DNA from: Solitalea longa
Lineage (GTDB): Bacteria > Bacteroidota > Bacteroidia > Sphingobacteriales > Sphingobacteriaceae
Length of the DNA stretch: 64,000 nucleotides
Assembly: GCF_002920915.1 (NCBI RefSeq)
Contig: NZ_PQVF01000008.1
Location: 62,001-126,000 of the forward strand
Direction of reading: 5' to 3'
Shown here: piece after piece, positions 16,130 through 25,836 of the stretch
How positions within the stretch are numbered: the stretch's first letter is position 1
How the letters are laid out: every line of letters starts with the position of its first letter
Program-made: the position numbers and the translations under genes
The notes under the pieces: model-generated
The model's input: the letters and a program-made list of their open reading frames with translations, nothing else
Told to the model about the DNA's origin: nothing
Databases searched by the model: none

Positions 16130-17506
16130 ATGGCAAAATTACTAATCGTTGACGATGAGCGCAGTATACGTAATACCTTGCGCGAAATTCTTGAGTATGA
16201 GAATTACGAAGTTGATGATACCGATAACGGTGCATCTGCCCTTGAATTAATTGCCAAAAACAGCTATGACCTGGTTCTGTGTGACATCAAGATGAACAAA
16301 ATGGACGGGTTGGAAGTGCTAACACGCTCTCAACAAACAAATCCGGATTTACCATTCATCATGATCTCAGGCCATGGAACTGTAGAAACAGCTGTAGAAG
16401 CAAGCAGAAAAGGGGCCTTCGATTTTATCTCTAAACCACCTGATCTTAACAGGTTATTAATCACAGTTCGAAATGCGCTGGATCGTGGTGCACTGGCAAC
16501 AGAAACCAGGGTTTTAAAGAAAAAAGTATCCAAAACCCGTGAAATTCTTGGTCATTCGCCAGCAATCCAAAAAATTAAGGAAACCATCGACCGGGTTGCT
16601 CCTACTGATGCACGCGTTTTAGTAACCGGGCCCAATGGTAGCGGTAAGGAATTGGTAGCCCGTTGGATTCACGAAAAAAGCAATCGTTCATCAAGCTCAA
16701 TTATTGAAGTTAATTGTGCGGCAATTCCATCAGAATTAATAGAAAGTGAATTATTTGGCCATGAAAAAGGCTCCTTCACTTCGGCAATTAAACAACGGAT
16801 CGGAAAATTTGAATCAGCCCACGGTGGAACACTTTTCCTGGATGAAATTGGCGACATGAGTCTTTCGGCACAAGCCAAAGTTTTAAGAGCCCTGCAGGAA
16901 AACAAGATCACCCGAGTTGGCGGTGAACGTGAAATTGAAGTGGATGTACGCGTAATTGCAGCAACCAACAAAGATCTTTTGAAAGAAATTGACAAAGGTA
17001 ATTTCCGTCTCGATCTTTACCACCGCTTAAGCGTAATTATTGTCAATGTACCTCCGTTAAAAGAGCGCAAGAGTGATATTGCTTTAATAGCAGAGAATTT
17101 TCTTGAAGAAATTTGCATTGATTATGGAATGCCTGGAAAACAACTGACTAAAGAGGCACTTAAAGCTCTTGAAAATTTGGAGTGGTCGGGAAATATCAGG
17201 GAATTACACAATATGATTGAGCGATTGATCATTATGAGCGATAAAGTGATCACGGATAAAGAAGTGCAACTTTTTTCTCATTCGCCGCAATCTTCGACAA
17301 CGAAAGAAAAAGGATTTGATTTTGAAAACTTTACCAAGTTTCAGGAGTTCAAAGATCATATTGAAAAACAGTTTATCAAGCATAAACTCGAAAAGAATAA
17401 TTGGAACGTTTCAAAAACAGCTGATGAGATAGATATACAACGAAGTCACTTGTATAGTAAAATAGAAAAGTTCGGTTTAAAACGAGAGGAAATTGGTATA
17501 AACTAA
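16130..17506 (+). CDS. NtrC-family response regulator with AAA+ domain
   Basis: A 458-aa regulator. The receiver domain (1-120) has acidic pocket D8/D9, phosphoacceptor D52 and K102. A sigma-54 activator-type AAA+ domain (about 139-370) has Walker A GPNGSGKE (167-174) and Walker B GTLFLDEIGD (233-242). A Fis-type HTH is at the C-terminus (KTADEIDIQRSHLYSKI). The sigma-54 contact loop, normally GAFTGA, reads GSFTSA (214-219). The frame is open further upstream, but that would start inside the rnpB terminator; the ATG at 16130 gives a standard receiver N-terminus. No kinase gene is adjacent, so it is an orphan. Confidence 0.92.
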   Translation: MAKLLIVDDERSIRNTLREILEYENYEVDDTDNGASALELIAKNSYDLVLCDIKMNKMDGLEVLTRSQQTNPDLPFIMISGHGTVETAVEASRKGAFDFISKPPDLNRLLITVRNALDRGALATETRVLKKKVSKTREILGHSPAIQKIKETIDRVAPTDARVLVTGPNGSGKELVARWIHEKSNRSSSSIIEVNCAAIPSELIESELFGHEKGSFTSAIKQRIGKFESAHGGTLFLDEIGDMSLSAQAKVLRALQENKITRVGGEREIEVDVRVIAATNKDLLKEIDKGNFRLDLYHRLSVIIVNVPPLKERKSDIALIAENFLEEICIDYGMPGKQLTKEALKALENLEWSGNIRELHNMIERLIIMSDKVITDKEVQLFSHSPQSSTTKEKGFDFENFTKFQEFKDHIEKQFIKHKLEKNNWNVSKTADEIDIQRSHLYSKIEKFGLKREEIGIN

Positions 17507-17534
17507 AGATGAACTTTTAATTAACCCATTTTAA

Positions 17535-17562
17535 AAAAGCAGGAAGTGATTCCTGCTTTTTT
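17535..17562 (+). terminator. Terminator of the NtrC-type regulator gene
   Basis: A 10-bp stem AAAAGCAGGA/TCCTGCTTTT with loop AGTGAT is followed by more T, 28 nt after the stop codon. Confidence 0.9.
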
Positions 17563-17997
17563 GATTTATTAAAAATTAATTGATTTGTTATTTTTATTGT
17601 CAAATCAATAATTTTAACTATTATATATTAACAAATTATAAAACTAGTTAAAAATTCATTTTTACCTGTCTTTTTTTTCACCTTTAATAATATATTAAAA
17701 GAATTGATTAAAATATTTTAAAAAATTAACTATATTTTATGAAAATTAATAATGCAATATGAGCAAACATTGAAAATTTCACTAAGTTTTAGTTAAAAGA
17801 AAAAAACATTCATATTTCTTAAATTTCTCTTCTGAAATGCTTTTCTCCAACAGTTATTAATAAAATAATTTTGCCCTGATTAATGGCATATACATTGTGT
17901 CTCATTGCTCTACTAAAAGTTATCAGTTGTTAACTTTTATCTGAATTTTTGAATGAGTTCGCATTGGAACAACCTAATCCTTTAAAACTTTAGTATT
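17563..17997. other. Very AT-rich leader region of glmS
   Basis: 435 bp without a gene. 17563-17820 is extremely AT-rich, with many runs of A and T. A -7 box TAATTTTG lies at 17866-17873, giving an untranslated leader of about 120 nt. Within it is a hairpin with 8-bp arms AAAAGTTA/TAACTTTT (17915-17938). No glmS ribozyme core was recognised. Confidence 0.6.
17866..17873 (+). promoter_or_regulatory. Probable glmS -7 box
   Basis: TAATTTTG followed by C is a perfect TAnnTTTG match in the only non-repetitive part of the leader region. Confidence 0.55.
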
Positions 17998-19833
17998 ATG
18001 TGTGGAATTATCGCTTATGTTGGACATCAACAAGCATTACCTATTTTAATTAACGGCCTTAAACGTTTAGAATACCGTGGTTACGACAGTGCCGGTATTG
18101 CTGTAATGAATCCTGATCTGACAATCTATAAGAAAAAGGGGAAAGTTATTAATCTTGAAGAGCATGCTTTAAACAATAAAATAGATAGTACGATTGGTAT
18201 GGGACATACACGCTGGGCCACACATGGCGAACCTTGCGACCGTAACTCCCACCCTCACCTGTCTGATAAAAAAGACCTTGCTATTATTCATAATGGTATT
18301 ATTGAAAACTATGCGACGTTAAAACAAGAACTCCAAAGCAAGGGTCATTTTTTTGAGAGCGATACTGATAGCGAAGTATTAATTCATTTTATTGAAGACA
18401 TACAAGAAAATTTAAACTGTTCTCTTGAAGATGCAGTAAGAATTGCCTTAACACGGGTAACTGGTGCTTATGCAATTGTTGTTATGTCACAAAAAAATCC
18501 TGACTTGCTTATTGCAGCACGTAAAAGTTCACCTTTAATAGTTGGTGTTGGAAAAGATGAGTTTTTCCTGGCTTCAGATGCAACTCCAATTATCGAATAC
18601 ACCAAGCAGGTGGTTTATTTAAAAGATTACGAAGTTGCCGTTATAAAAAATGGAAAATTAACGATCACTGATCTTCAAAATAATATTCACGATACCTATA
18701 TCAAAGAATTGGATATAGAACTTGCAGCTATTGAAAAAGGAAACTTTGAGCATTATATGCTGAAAGAGATCTTTGAACAGCCGAAAACAATTTTAGATTG
18801 TATGCGCGGTCGTTTATTAGCTGAAGAAGGTAAAGTACGATTGGGCGGTTTACGTGAGTATATTGATCAATTATGCAATGCGAAGCGCATTATTATTATT
18901 GCGTGTGGAACTTCATTAAATGCCGGCATGGTGGCCAGGTATTTATTTCAGGAAATTTGCCGAATTCCGGTGGAAGTTGAATTTGCATCTGAATTTAGAT
19001 ACGGTAGTCCTGTGATAAGAGACGGCGATGTAGTAGTTGCCATCTCTCAATCGGGTGAAACAGCTGATACCCTGGTAGCCATTGAAAAAGCCAAAGAAAT
19101 GGGTGCCATTATTTTGGGTATCTGTAACGTAGTTGGATCCTCAATTCCTCGCGCTTCACATGCAGGTGTTTACACTCACGCCGGAGCAGAAATTGGCGTT
19201 GCGAGTACAAAAGCTTTTACTGCCCAGCTTACTGTCTTATACCTGATCGCTTTACAGGTTGCCAAAGAAAAAGGCACGCTTGATAATGAAAAGTACAGAT
19301 CACTTTTAAATGAGCTTGATCAGATCCCTTCAAAAGTTCAAACCATATTAGACAATTCTTATTTAACTCAATCGCTGGCAAGCCTTTATCTCGATGCCAC
19401 AAGCATGATCTATTTAGGCCGTGGCTATAATTTCCCGATTGCTCTGGAAGGCGCGTTGAAAATTAAGGAGATCTCTTACATACATGCCGAAGGTTATCCG
19501 GCTGCGGAGATGAAACACGGCCCAATTGCTTTAATTGATGAAGAAATGCCGGTATTGTTCATTGCTCCAAAAGATCACACTTACGAAAAAGTTGTTTCCA
19601 ATATTCAGGAAGTAAAAGCTCGTAAAGGCAAAGTAATTGCGATTGTAACCGAAGGTGATGTGGTAATCAAATCACTTGCCGACCATGTTTTTGAAATTCC
19701 GGAAACTGATGAGATCTTAACACCGTTATTAACGGTAATCCCATTACAACTATTCGCTTATTATACAGGAGTATTAAGAGGCTGCAATGTTGATCAACCA
19801 CGGAATCTTGCAAAATCAGTAACAGTAGAATAA
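17998..19833 (+). CDS. glmS: Glutamine--fructose-6-phosphate aminotransferase (isomerizing)
   Basis: Makes glucosamine-6-phosphate from fructose-6-phosphate and glutamine, the entry to peptidoglycan and LPS amino sugars. The 611-aa protein has the N-terminal glutaminase (MCGIIAYVGH, nucleophile Cys2 exposed after Met removal; the GHTRWATHG and HNGIIENY motifs) and two SIS sugar-isomerase domains (about 285-425 and 455-600), ending in KSVTVE, typical of the family. It is followed 17 nt later by the DUF4954 gene, probably cotranscribed. Confidence 0.97.
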   Translation: MCGIIAYVGHQQALPILINGLKRLEYRGYDSAGIAVMNPDLTIYKKKGKVINLEEHALNNKIDSTIGMGHTRWATHGEPCDRNSHPHLSDKKDLAIIHNGIIENYATLKQELQSKGHFFESDTDSEVLIHFIEDIQENLNCSLEDAVRIALTRVTGAYAIVVMSQKNPDLLIAARKSSPLIVGVGKDEFFLASDATPIIEYTKQVVYLKDYEVAVIKNGKLTITDLQNNIHDTYIKELDIELAAIEKGNFEHYMLKEIFEQPKTILDCMRGRLLAEEGKVRLGGLREYIDQLCNAKRIIIIACGTSLNAGMVARYLFQEICRIPVEVEFASEFRYGSPVIRDGDVVVAISQSGETADTLVAIEKAKEMGAIILGICNVVGSSIPRASHAGVYTHAGAEIGVASTKAFTAQLTVLYLIALQVAKEKGTLDNEKYRSLLNELDQIPSKVQTILDNSYLTQSLASLYLDATSMIYLGRGYNFPIALEGALKIKEISYIHAEGYPAAEMKHGPIALIDEEMPVLFIAPKDHTYEKVVSNIQEVKARKGKVIAIVTEGDVVIKSLADHVFEIPETDEILTPLLTVIPLQLFAYYTGVLRGCNVDQPRNLAKSVTVE

Positions 19834-19850
19834 AAAAACGCTCTCTCTCT

Positions 19851-22058
19851 ATGGCTTTAATTAAAAGAGATTCCATGCTTCAGCTTGGACACAATTTCAT
19901 TTCAGGTGCCCAAATTCCTGATGGAAAAGACGAATACTATATTCGTTTTCAACAATCAGGAACGAAAAAGTATCGTCAGCTGCGCCGTGATGAAATTCAG
20001 TTGTTACAAGCTAACAATAACCTTTCTGATGAATGGACAAACATTTGGGTAACCGATAAGTTCAATCCAAGTTATGTACGCAACTGTAACTTTTACGGCT
20101 TAATCCGTATTGGCGATCTGGAAGAGTACTTTCTTGAATACCATGATATGCGTTACCCGGTTGGTTTATACAACTCCACTATCGTTTCCTGCGATTTAGG
20201 AAATAACGTTTCCCTTAATAATGTAAACTATGTTTCGCATTATATTATTGGCAACGAAAGTATTCTCTTTAATGTAAACGAATTGCAAGTTTCCAACCAT
20301 TCAAAATTTGGTAATGGAATTATAAAAGAAGGAGAAGACGAATCGATTCGTATTTGGCTGGAAGTATGCAATGAAAATGGCGGTCGCAAAATTTTACCGT
20401 TCGACGGCATGCTTACAAGTGATGCATTCTTATGGTCAAAATATCGTGATGATGAAGAATTGATGCAAAAGTTCATCGAACTTACACAACATCAGTTTCC
20501 ATTAGTCCGAGGCTATTATGGAACCATTGGAGAGCAATGTGTGATCAAAAATTGCCAGATCATAAAAGATGTAAAAGTTGGCGATGGAGCTTATATCAAA
20601 GGGGCTAATAAATTAAAGAACCTTACTATTAACAGTAATTTCGAAAGCTGCACTCAAATCGGTGAAGGAGTAGAATTAGTTAATGGTATTATTGGTTATG
20701 GTTGTAAAATATTTTATGGAGTAAAAGCTGTACGTTTTTCATTAGGAAACAACTCATCATTGAAATACGGGGCCCGTTTGATCAATTCAATCCTGGGTGA
20801 AAACTCTACTATTTCTTGTTGTGAGGTTTTAAATTGCCTGATCTATCCTGGACATGAGCAGCATCACAACAATTCGTTCTTAATTGCTGCCACTGTTTTA
20901 GGACAAAGTAATATTGCTGCTGGTGCAACAATTGGATCGAACCATAACTCAAGAGCAAACGACGGAGAGATTGTGGCCGGACGTGGATTTTGGCCGGGGT
21001 TATGTGTAAGCCTAAAGCATAACAGCAAATTTGCTTCCTTTACCTTACTTGCCAAAGGATCCTACCCTGCTGAGCTAAATATCATTCTTCCATTTTCATT
21101 AGTTTCGGTTAATGAACGTGATCATGTTCTTCAAATTATTCCTGCATACTGGTGGATGTACAATATGTACGCCTTGGCCCGCAATTCATGGAAATATTTG
21201 GCCAGGGATGCACGGATAGTAAAATACCAGGAATTTGAGTTTGATTACCTTGCACCTGATACCATAGAAGAGATCTTTAACGCAATGGAACAGCTCGAAA
21301 TTTGGACCGGAGCTGACCAGACCCGTAAGAAAGAGCTAAATGGATTGGCTGGTAAACCCTTGAAAGAGATCGGACGTTCGGTTATTACAAACCATAGTAA
21401 GAAACTGAATCAGATTGAGATTTTAGGTGGAATTATTGAAGCCAACAGTCGCAAATCTATCATCTTAAAACCTGGGGAAGCCTATGATTCATATCGCGAA
21501 ATGATCCATTATTTTGCAATAAAAACACTTATCCAATACGCCAGAACTCATAAGCTTTCAACTTTACAACAAATTACCGCGCGTCTTGGCGAAACCAAAC
21601 GTTGTAAATGGATCAATCTTGGAGGTCAGTTAGTGGCGGAGCATGATTTGGTAGAATTAAAGAACAAGATCAAGGATGGGTCTTTAAGCAGCTGGAATAA
21701 GATCCATGACCATTACAATTATCTTCAACGGTTTTATGAGCAGCGTAAGGCTGAATATGCATTCGCAGCGTTGAAAGAACTGCATCAGGTACAATCGCTT
21801 TATGAAATTGAAAATTTGTGGAATAATTGGTTAGACTGGGCCATTGAAATTGCGGCTAAAGTAAAAGACCGGACCTTTGATTCTCGCAATAAAGATTATA
21901 TAAGTGAGTTCCGAAAACTTCCATATGACAACGATAAAGAAATGGAAATGGTAGTAGGAAGTATTAACGATAATGAATTTATTAAAACGGTTCAGAACAA
22001 TTATTTGAAATTTTTAGAACAGGTAGCCCAATATAAAATTGCGGTAAACGCTCTTTAA
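19851..22058 (+). CDS. DUF4954 family protein with left-handed beta-helix
   Basis: A large 735-aa protein typical of Bacteroidota. The middle (about residues 210-420) has hexapeptide-like repeats such as VGDGAYIKGANKLKNLTI and ENSTISCCEVLN, indicating a left-handed beta-helix as in sugar-nucleotide acyl- and uridyltransferases. The segment with PGHEQHHNNSFLIAA and TIGSNHNSRANDGE is histidine- and asparagine-rich and may form an active site. The C-terminal 300 residues are helical. It has no signal peptide. Pairing with glmS suggests work on amino sugars or their nucleotides; the reaction is unknown. Confidence 0.85.
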   Translation: MALIKRDSMLQLGHNFISGAQIPDGKDEYYIRFQQSGTKKYRQLRRDEIQLLQANNNLSDEWTNIWVTDKFNPSYVRNCNFYGLIRIGDLEEYFLEYHDMRYPVGLYNSTIVSCDLGNNVSLNNVNYVSHYIIGNESILFNVNELQVSNHSKFGNGIIKEGEDESIRIWLEVCNENGGRKILPFDGMLTSDAFLWSKYRDDEELMQKFIELTQHQFPLVRGYYGTIGEQCVIKNCQIIKDVKVGDGAYIKGANKLKNLTINSNFESCTQIGEGVELVNGIIGYGCKIFYGVKAVRFSLGNNSSLKYGARLINSILGENSTISCCEVLNCLIYPGHEQHHNNSFLIAATVLGQSNIAAGATIGSNHNSRANDGEIVAGRGFWPGLCVSLKHNSKFASFTLLAKGSYPAELNIILPFSLVSVNERDHVLQIIPAYWWMYNMYALARNSWKYLARDARIVKYQEFEFDYLAPDTIEEIFNAMEQLEIWTGADQTRKKELNGLAGKPLKEIGRSVITNHSKKLNQIEILGGIIEANSRKSIILKPGEAYDSYREMIHYFAIKTLIQYARTHKLSTLQQITARLGETKRCKWINLGGQLVAEHDLVELKNKIKDGSLSSWNKIHDHYNYLQRFYEQRKAEYAFAALKELHQVQSLYEIENLWNNWLDWAIEIAAKVKDRTFDSRNKDYISEFRKLPYDNDKEMEMVVGSINDNEFIKTVQNNYLKFLEQVAQYKIAVNAL

Positions 22059-22075
22059 CAAGAGATTAAATATTG

Positions 22076-22122
22076 AACAGGCTGCGGAAATATGCGTTAA
22101 AAGCGTATTTTTGCAGCCTGTT
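22076..22122 (+). terminator. Long hairpin after DUF4954 that contains a -7 box
   Basis: Outer arms AACAGGCTGC/GCAGCCTGTT (22076-22085 with 22113-22122) enclose a second short stem (AAATA..GC with GC..TATTT). TATTTTTG (22106-22113), a perfect -7 box, lies in the 3' half and could start lepA transcription about 72 nt before its GTG. Confidence 0.7.
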
Positions 22123-22189
22123 GATTTTTGTGCTTCGATATAACTAATTGAAAACCAGACAAATCAACTTAAACTTAAATAATTTTTGA

Positions 22190-23977
22190 GTGAAGAACAT
22201 TCGTAACTTCTGCATTATTGCCCATATTGATCATGGTAAAAGTACCCTGGCTGATCGTTTATTAGAATACACCAAAACCATCAGTGCGCGCGATGCTCAG
22301 GCACAGTTGCTCGATAATATGGATCTGGAAAGAGAACGTGGAATTACTATTAAAAGCCATGCAATTCAAATGGAATATAAAGTGGCTGGAGAAAATTATA
22401 TCTTCAATTTGATTGATACTCCCGGCCACGTAGATTTTTCGTATGAAGTTTCTCGCTCAATTGCAGCTTGTGAAGGTGCATTATTAATTGTTGATGCCTC
22501 GCAAGGAATTCAAGCACAAACAATCTCAAATCTTTATTTAGCATTAGAACATGATCTTCATATTATTCCTATTTTGAATAAGATGGATCTTCCTGGCGCC
22601 ATGCCTGAGGAGGTTAAGGATCAGATTGTTGACTTAATTGGTTGTGATCGTGACGAAATTATTCCTGCTTCAGGTAAAACCGGATTAGGTGTCGATAAAA
22701 TTATTGAAGCGATCGTTGAGCGTATTCCTGCCCCTGTTGGTGAGCCTGATGGCCCACTTCAGGCTTTGATCTTCGATTCAGTTTTTAACTCATTCCGTGG
22801 TATCATCGCTTATTTTAAAGTACTTAACGGCGAAATTCGTAAAAACGATAAAGTAAAATTTGTTGCTACCGGGAAAGAATATATTGCCGACGAGGTTGGT
22901 ACCTTAAAACTAAACCAAGAACCAAAGAGCGTTATTAAAACCGGAGATGTGGGTTATATCATTTCGGGTATTAAAGAAGCTCGTGAAGTGAAAGTTGGTG
23001 ATACGATTACCAAAGTAGACAACCCGGGTGAAGCAATTATTGGTTTTGAAGAGGTTAAACCAATGGTATTTGCCGGAATTTACCCTGTTGATACCGAGGA
23101 TTTTGAAGAGCTCCGCGAAGCAATGCATAAGCTTCAGTTAAATGATGCATCTATTGTTTTCGAACCGGAATCTTCAGCAGCACTTGGATTTGGTTTCCGA
23201 TGTGGTTTCTTAGGAATGCTGCACATGGAGATTATCCAGGAACGTTTAGAACGAGAATTCGGAATGACCGTAATCACTACCGTTCCCAACGTATCTTATA
23301 AAGCCTACATGACAAAAGGGAAAGAAGAAATTATTGTAAATAACCCTTCTGACCTGCCCGATCCGAGTAAGCTTGACCTGATTGAAGAGCCTTATATCAA
23401 AGCCAATATTATTACCAAAGCCGACTTTGTTGGGCCTGTTTTATCGCTTTGTATTCAAAAGCGAGGAACAATTGTAAATCAGTCATATTTAACTTCTGAC
23501 CGTGTTGAATTGGTGTTTGAGATGCCAATGGGTGAAATTGTATTTGATTTCTATGATAAATTGAAAACAATTTCCAAAGGTTATGCATCGTTCGATTATC
23601 ATCAAATTGGTTATCGTCAGTCTGATTTAGTAAGAATGGACATTCGACTTAACGGTGATCCGGTTGATGCGTTATCGTCATTAATTCACCGAAGCAATGC
23701 ATATAACTTTGGTAAAAAGATTTGCGAAAAGTTAAAAGAGTTATTACCTCGTCAACAGTTCGAAATTGCTATTCAGGCTTCAATTGGTGCAAAAGTAATT
23801 GCCCGTGAAACGGTGAAAGCGATGCGTAAAGACGTAACCGCTAAATGTTACGGTGGTGATATTTCGCGTAAACGTAAACTGTTAGAGAAACAAAAAGAAG
23901 GTAAGAAACGTATGCGCCAAGTTGGTTCGGTAGAAATTCCACAATCGGCGTTTATGGCCGTACTTAAATTAGATTAA
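22190..23977 (+). CDS. lepA: Elongation factor 4 (back-translocating GTPase LepA)
   Basis: Ribosome-associated GTPase acting in initiation and translocation quality. The 595-aa protein begins with GTG at 22190; the next residues [19 protein letters not shown] contain the G1 P-loop. Further GTPase motifs are the DTPGHVDF box and NKMD. EF-G-like domains II, III and V follow, then the LepA-specific C-terminal domain ([18 protein letters not shown]). The length is standard. It is probably transcribed from the box inside the upstream hairpin. Confidence 0.96.
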   Translation: MKNIRNFCIIAHIDHGKSTLADRLLEYTKTISARDAQAQLLDNMDLERERGITIKSHAIQMEYKVAGENYIFNLIDTPGHVDFSYEVSRSIAACEGALLIVDASQGIQAQTISNLYLALEHDLHIIPILNKMDLPGAMPEEVKDQIVDLIGCDRDEIIPASGKTGLGVDKIIEAIVERIPAPVGEPDGPLQALIFDSVFNSFRGIIAYFKVLNGEIRKNDKVKFVATGKEYIADEVGTLKLNQEPKSVIKTGDVGYIISGIKEAREVKVGDTITKVDNPGEAIIGFEEVKPMVFAGIYPVDTEDFEELREAMHKLQLNDASIVFEPESSAALGFGFRCGFLGMLHMEIIQERLEREFGMTVITTVPNVSYKAYMTKGKEEIIVNNPSDLPDPSKLDLIEEPYIKANIITKADFVGPVLSLCIQKRGTIVNQSYLTSDRVELVFEMPMGEIVFDFYDKLKTISKGYASFDYHQIGYRQSDLVRMDIRLNGDPVDALSSLIHRSNAYNFGKKICEKLKELLPRQQFEIAIQASIGAKVIARETVKAMRKDVTAKCYGGDISRKRKLLEKQKEGKKRMRQVGSVEIPQSAFMAVLKLD

Positions 23978-23993
23978 TAATATTTAGAGTTAT

Positions 23994-24033
23994 GGGTTAC
24001 GGATTTCGAGTTTAAACTTAGAGTTCGTAACCC
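23994..24033. repeat. Intergenic inverted repeat between lepA and folD
   Basis: Arms GGGTTACGGA/TTCGTAACCC (9 of 10 paired) enclose the 10-bp palindrome AGTTTAAACT. It shares the AACCCGAAA and TTCGTAAC words with the repeat at 389-453. It may act as a terminator for lepA. Confidence 0.6.
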
Positions 24034-24059
24034 GAAACCCTCAATTCGTAATACAAGAA

Positions 24060-24941
24060 ATGCAATTACTAGACGGAAAATTAGTTTCTGAAAAACTAAA
24101 AAATGATATAGCTGCCGAAGCGGCTGATTTTACCGAAAAAACCGGTCGCCAACCTCATTTAGTGGCCGTTTTAGTTGGCAACGATGGAGCCAGCGAAACT
24201 TATGTTGCCAGCAAAATGAAGAACTGTGAAAAGGTTGGTTTTAAATCAACTCTAGTTCGATACGATGCTACTATTTCAGAAGCTGAATTACTAAAGAAAA
24301 TTGATGAGTTGAACAACGACCAGGGTGTTGATGGTTTCATTGTTCAATTACCATTACCTAAACATATCGATGCTGAGAAGGTTACAGAAGCCATTGATCA
24401 CCGCAAAGACGTTGACGGCTTCCACCCAATTAACCTTGGACGCATGCAGCGTAACTTGCCAGCCTTTATTCCGGCAACGCCTTACGGAATCTTATTAATG
24501 CTTCAGGAATACGGAATTGATACAACAGGTAAGTACTGTGTGGTAATTGGTCGTAGTAACATTGTAGGTTCTCCGATGAGTATTTTAATGGCACGTAATA
24601 CTACACCAGGTAATTGTACCGTGACCATGGTTCATAGTAAAACTCCTGATATTACAGAATACACCAAAAAAGCAGATATTTTAATTGCTGCAATTGGTAA
24701 AGCTGAATTCGTTACGGCAGATATGGTGAAAGACGGAGCAATTGTAATTGACGTAGGGATCAACCGTGTTGAATCAAGTGAAACCAAATCAGGTTTTAAA
24801 TTAAAAGGTGACGTTAAATTTGACGAAGTAGCACCAAAATCTTCTTTTATTACTCCTGTTCCCGGAGGTGTTGGATTAATGACAATAGTAAGTTTATTGA
24901 AAAACACCTTAGCTGCGGCAAAAAAAGAGATCTATCAATAA
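24060..24941 (+). CDS. folD: Bifunctional methylenetetrahydrofolate dehydrogenase/cyclohydrolase
   Basis: Interconverts 5,10-methylene-THF and 10-formyl-THF for purine, formyl-Met and one-carbon metabolism. The 293-aa protein has the N-terminal catalytic domain with [18 protein letters not shown] (catalytic Tyr and Lys), the QLPLPKHID motif, and the Rossmann NADP site [13 protein letters not shown], ending with [11 protein letters not shown]. Length and order are standard. It is rightward and probably monocistronic, between a repeat and a terminator hairpin. Confidence 0.96.
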   Translation: MQLLDGKLVSEKLKNDIAAEAADFTEKTGRQPHLVAVLVGNDGASETYVASKMKNCEKVGFKSTLVRYDATISEAELLKKIDELNNDQGVDGFIVQLPLPKHIDAEKVTEAIDHRKDVDGFHPINLGRMQRNLPAFIPATPYGILLMLQEYGIDTTGKYCVVIGRSNIVGSPMSILMARNTTPGNCTVTMVHSKTPDITEYTKKADILIAAIGKAEFVTADMVKDGAIVIDVGINRVESSETKSGFKLKGDVKFDEVAPKSSFITPVPGGVGLMTIVSLLKNTLAAAKKEIYQ

Positions 24942-24963
24942 GAATTGATCCATATGATAAACT

Positions 24964-24998
24964 GGAAAGCTGTGTTGTTGATAACTTCACAGCTTTTC
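24964..24998 (+). terminator. Terminator of folD
   Basis: A 9-bp perfect stem AAAGCTGTG/CACAGCTTT with a 13-nt loop is followed by a short T-run, 22 nt after the stop. Confidence 0.75.
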
Positions 24999-25085
24999 TG
25001 CTTTAAACCTATTATAATCGATCATCTGATTGTAATATCCCTACCGATCTTATAGAGAGATAGCTTCCGTATGGCTAAACATTCT

Positions 25086-25093
25086 TATCTTTG
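25086..25093 (+). promoter_or_regulatory. queE -7 box
   Basis: TATCTTTG followed by C is a perfect TAnnTTTG 20 nt before the ATG. Confidence 0.6.
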
Positions 25094-25113
25094 CGGCTCA
25101 AAAAAATTAAGGC

Positions 25114-25737
25114 ATGTCGGTACAGGTACCAGAAGATGGAACATTATTACCCTTGATGGAGGAATTTTACACCATACAGGGAGAAGGATTTAACACCGGA
25201 AAAGCGGCATATTTTATACGCTTGGGGGGATGTGATGTGGGTTGCCATTGGTGCGATGTAAAGGAATCATGGGATGCTGAACTTCACCCTTTAACTAAAG
25301 CCGATGTAATTGTGGACCATGCCTCTCAATACCCTTCAAAAGCAGTAGTTGTTACCGGCGGTGAGCCTTTAATTTACAATCTCGAATACCTGACCAAAGA
25401 ACTTCAGAATAAAGGAATAAAAACTTTTATAGAAACTTCTGGAGCCTATCCTCTTTCTGGAAGCTGGGATTGGGTTTGTTTGTCTCCTAAAAAATTCAAG
25501 GCTCCCCGCCCGGATATTTTGCCATTAGCAGACGAACTAAAAGTCATTGTTTTTAATAAGTCAGATTTTGAATGGGCTGAACAGCATGCCGCAAATGTTT
25601 CTGCTAATTGTAAGCTTTATTTACAACCCGAATGGAGTAAGGCCAAAGAAATGATCCCATTAATTGTTGAATATGTAATGAACAATCCGAAATGGGAAAT
25701 TTCACTGCAAACCCATAAATATTTGAATATTCCTTAG
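25114..25737 (+). CDS. queE: 7-carboxy-7-deazaguanine synthase (radical SAM)
   Basis: Radical SAM enzyme that contracts the ring of 6-carboxytetrahydropterin to 7-carboxy-7-deazaguanine in queuosine (preQ0) synthesis. The 207-aa protein has the cluster motif CDVGCHWC (C40, C44, C47, the CxxxCxxC spacing), preceded by FYTIQGEGFNTG, and the GGEP SAM motif at about residue 91. No other queuosine genes are next to it. It is monocistronic behind a clear -7 box. Confidence 0.93.
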   Translation: MSVQVPEDGTLLPLMEEFYTIQGEGFNTGKAAYFIRLGGCDVGCHWCDVKESWDAELHPLTKADVIVDHASQYPSKAVVVTGGEPLIYNLEYLTKELQNKGIKTFIETSGAYPLSGSWDWVCLSPKKFKAPRPDILPLADELKVIVFNKSDFEWAEQHAANVSANCKLYLQPEWSKAKEMIPLIVEYVMNNPKWEISLQTHKYLNIP

Positions 25738-25836
25738 TTTCATAGGAGTAGTTCACTTTACTATTTTAACTACCTATTAAAAGCTTTAATTTTGATTTAA
25801 GTTATAAAGTTTTATCTTGTAACAACTTATTGACAA

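Noticed and set aside
17874-17997. glmS ribozyme/riboswitch
   Set aside because: No conserved core of the glmS ribozyme was found; only a simple hairpin with 8-bp arms.
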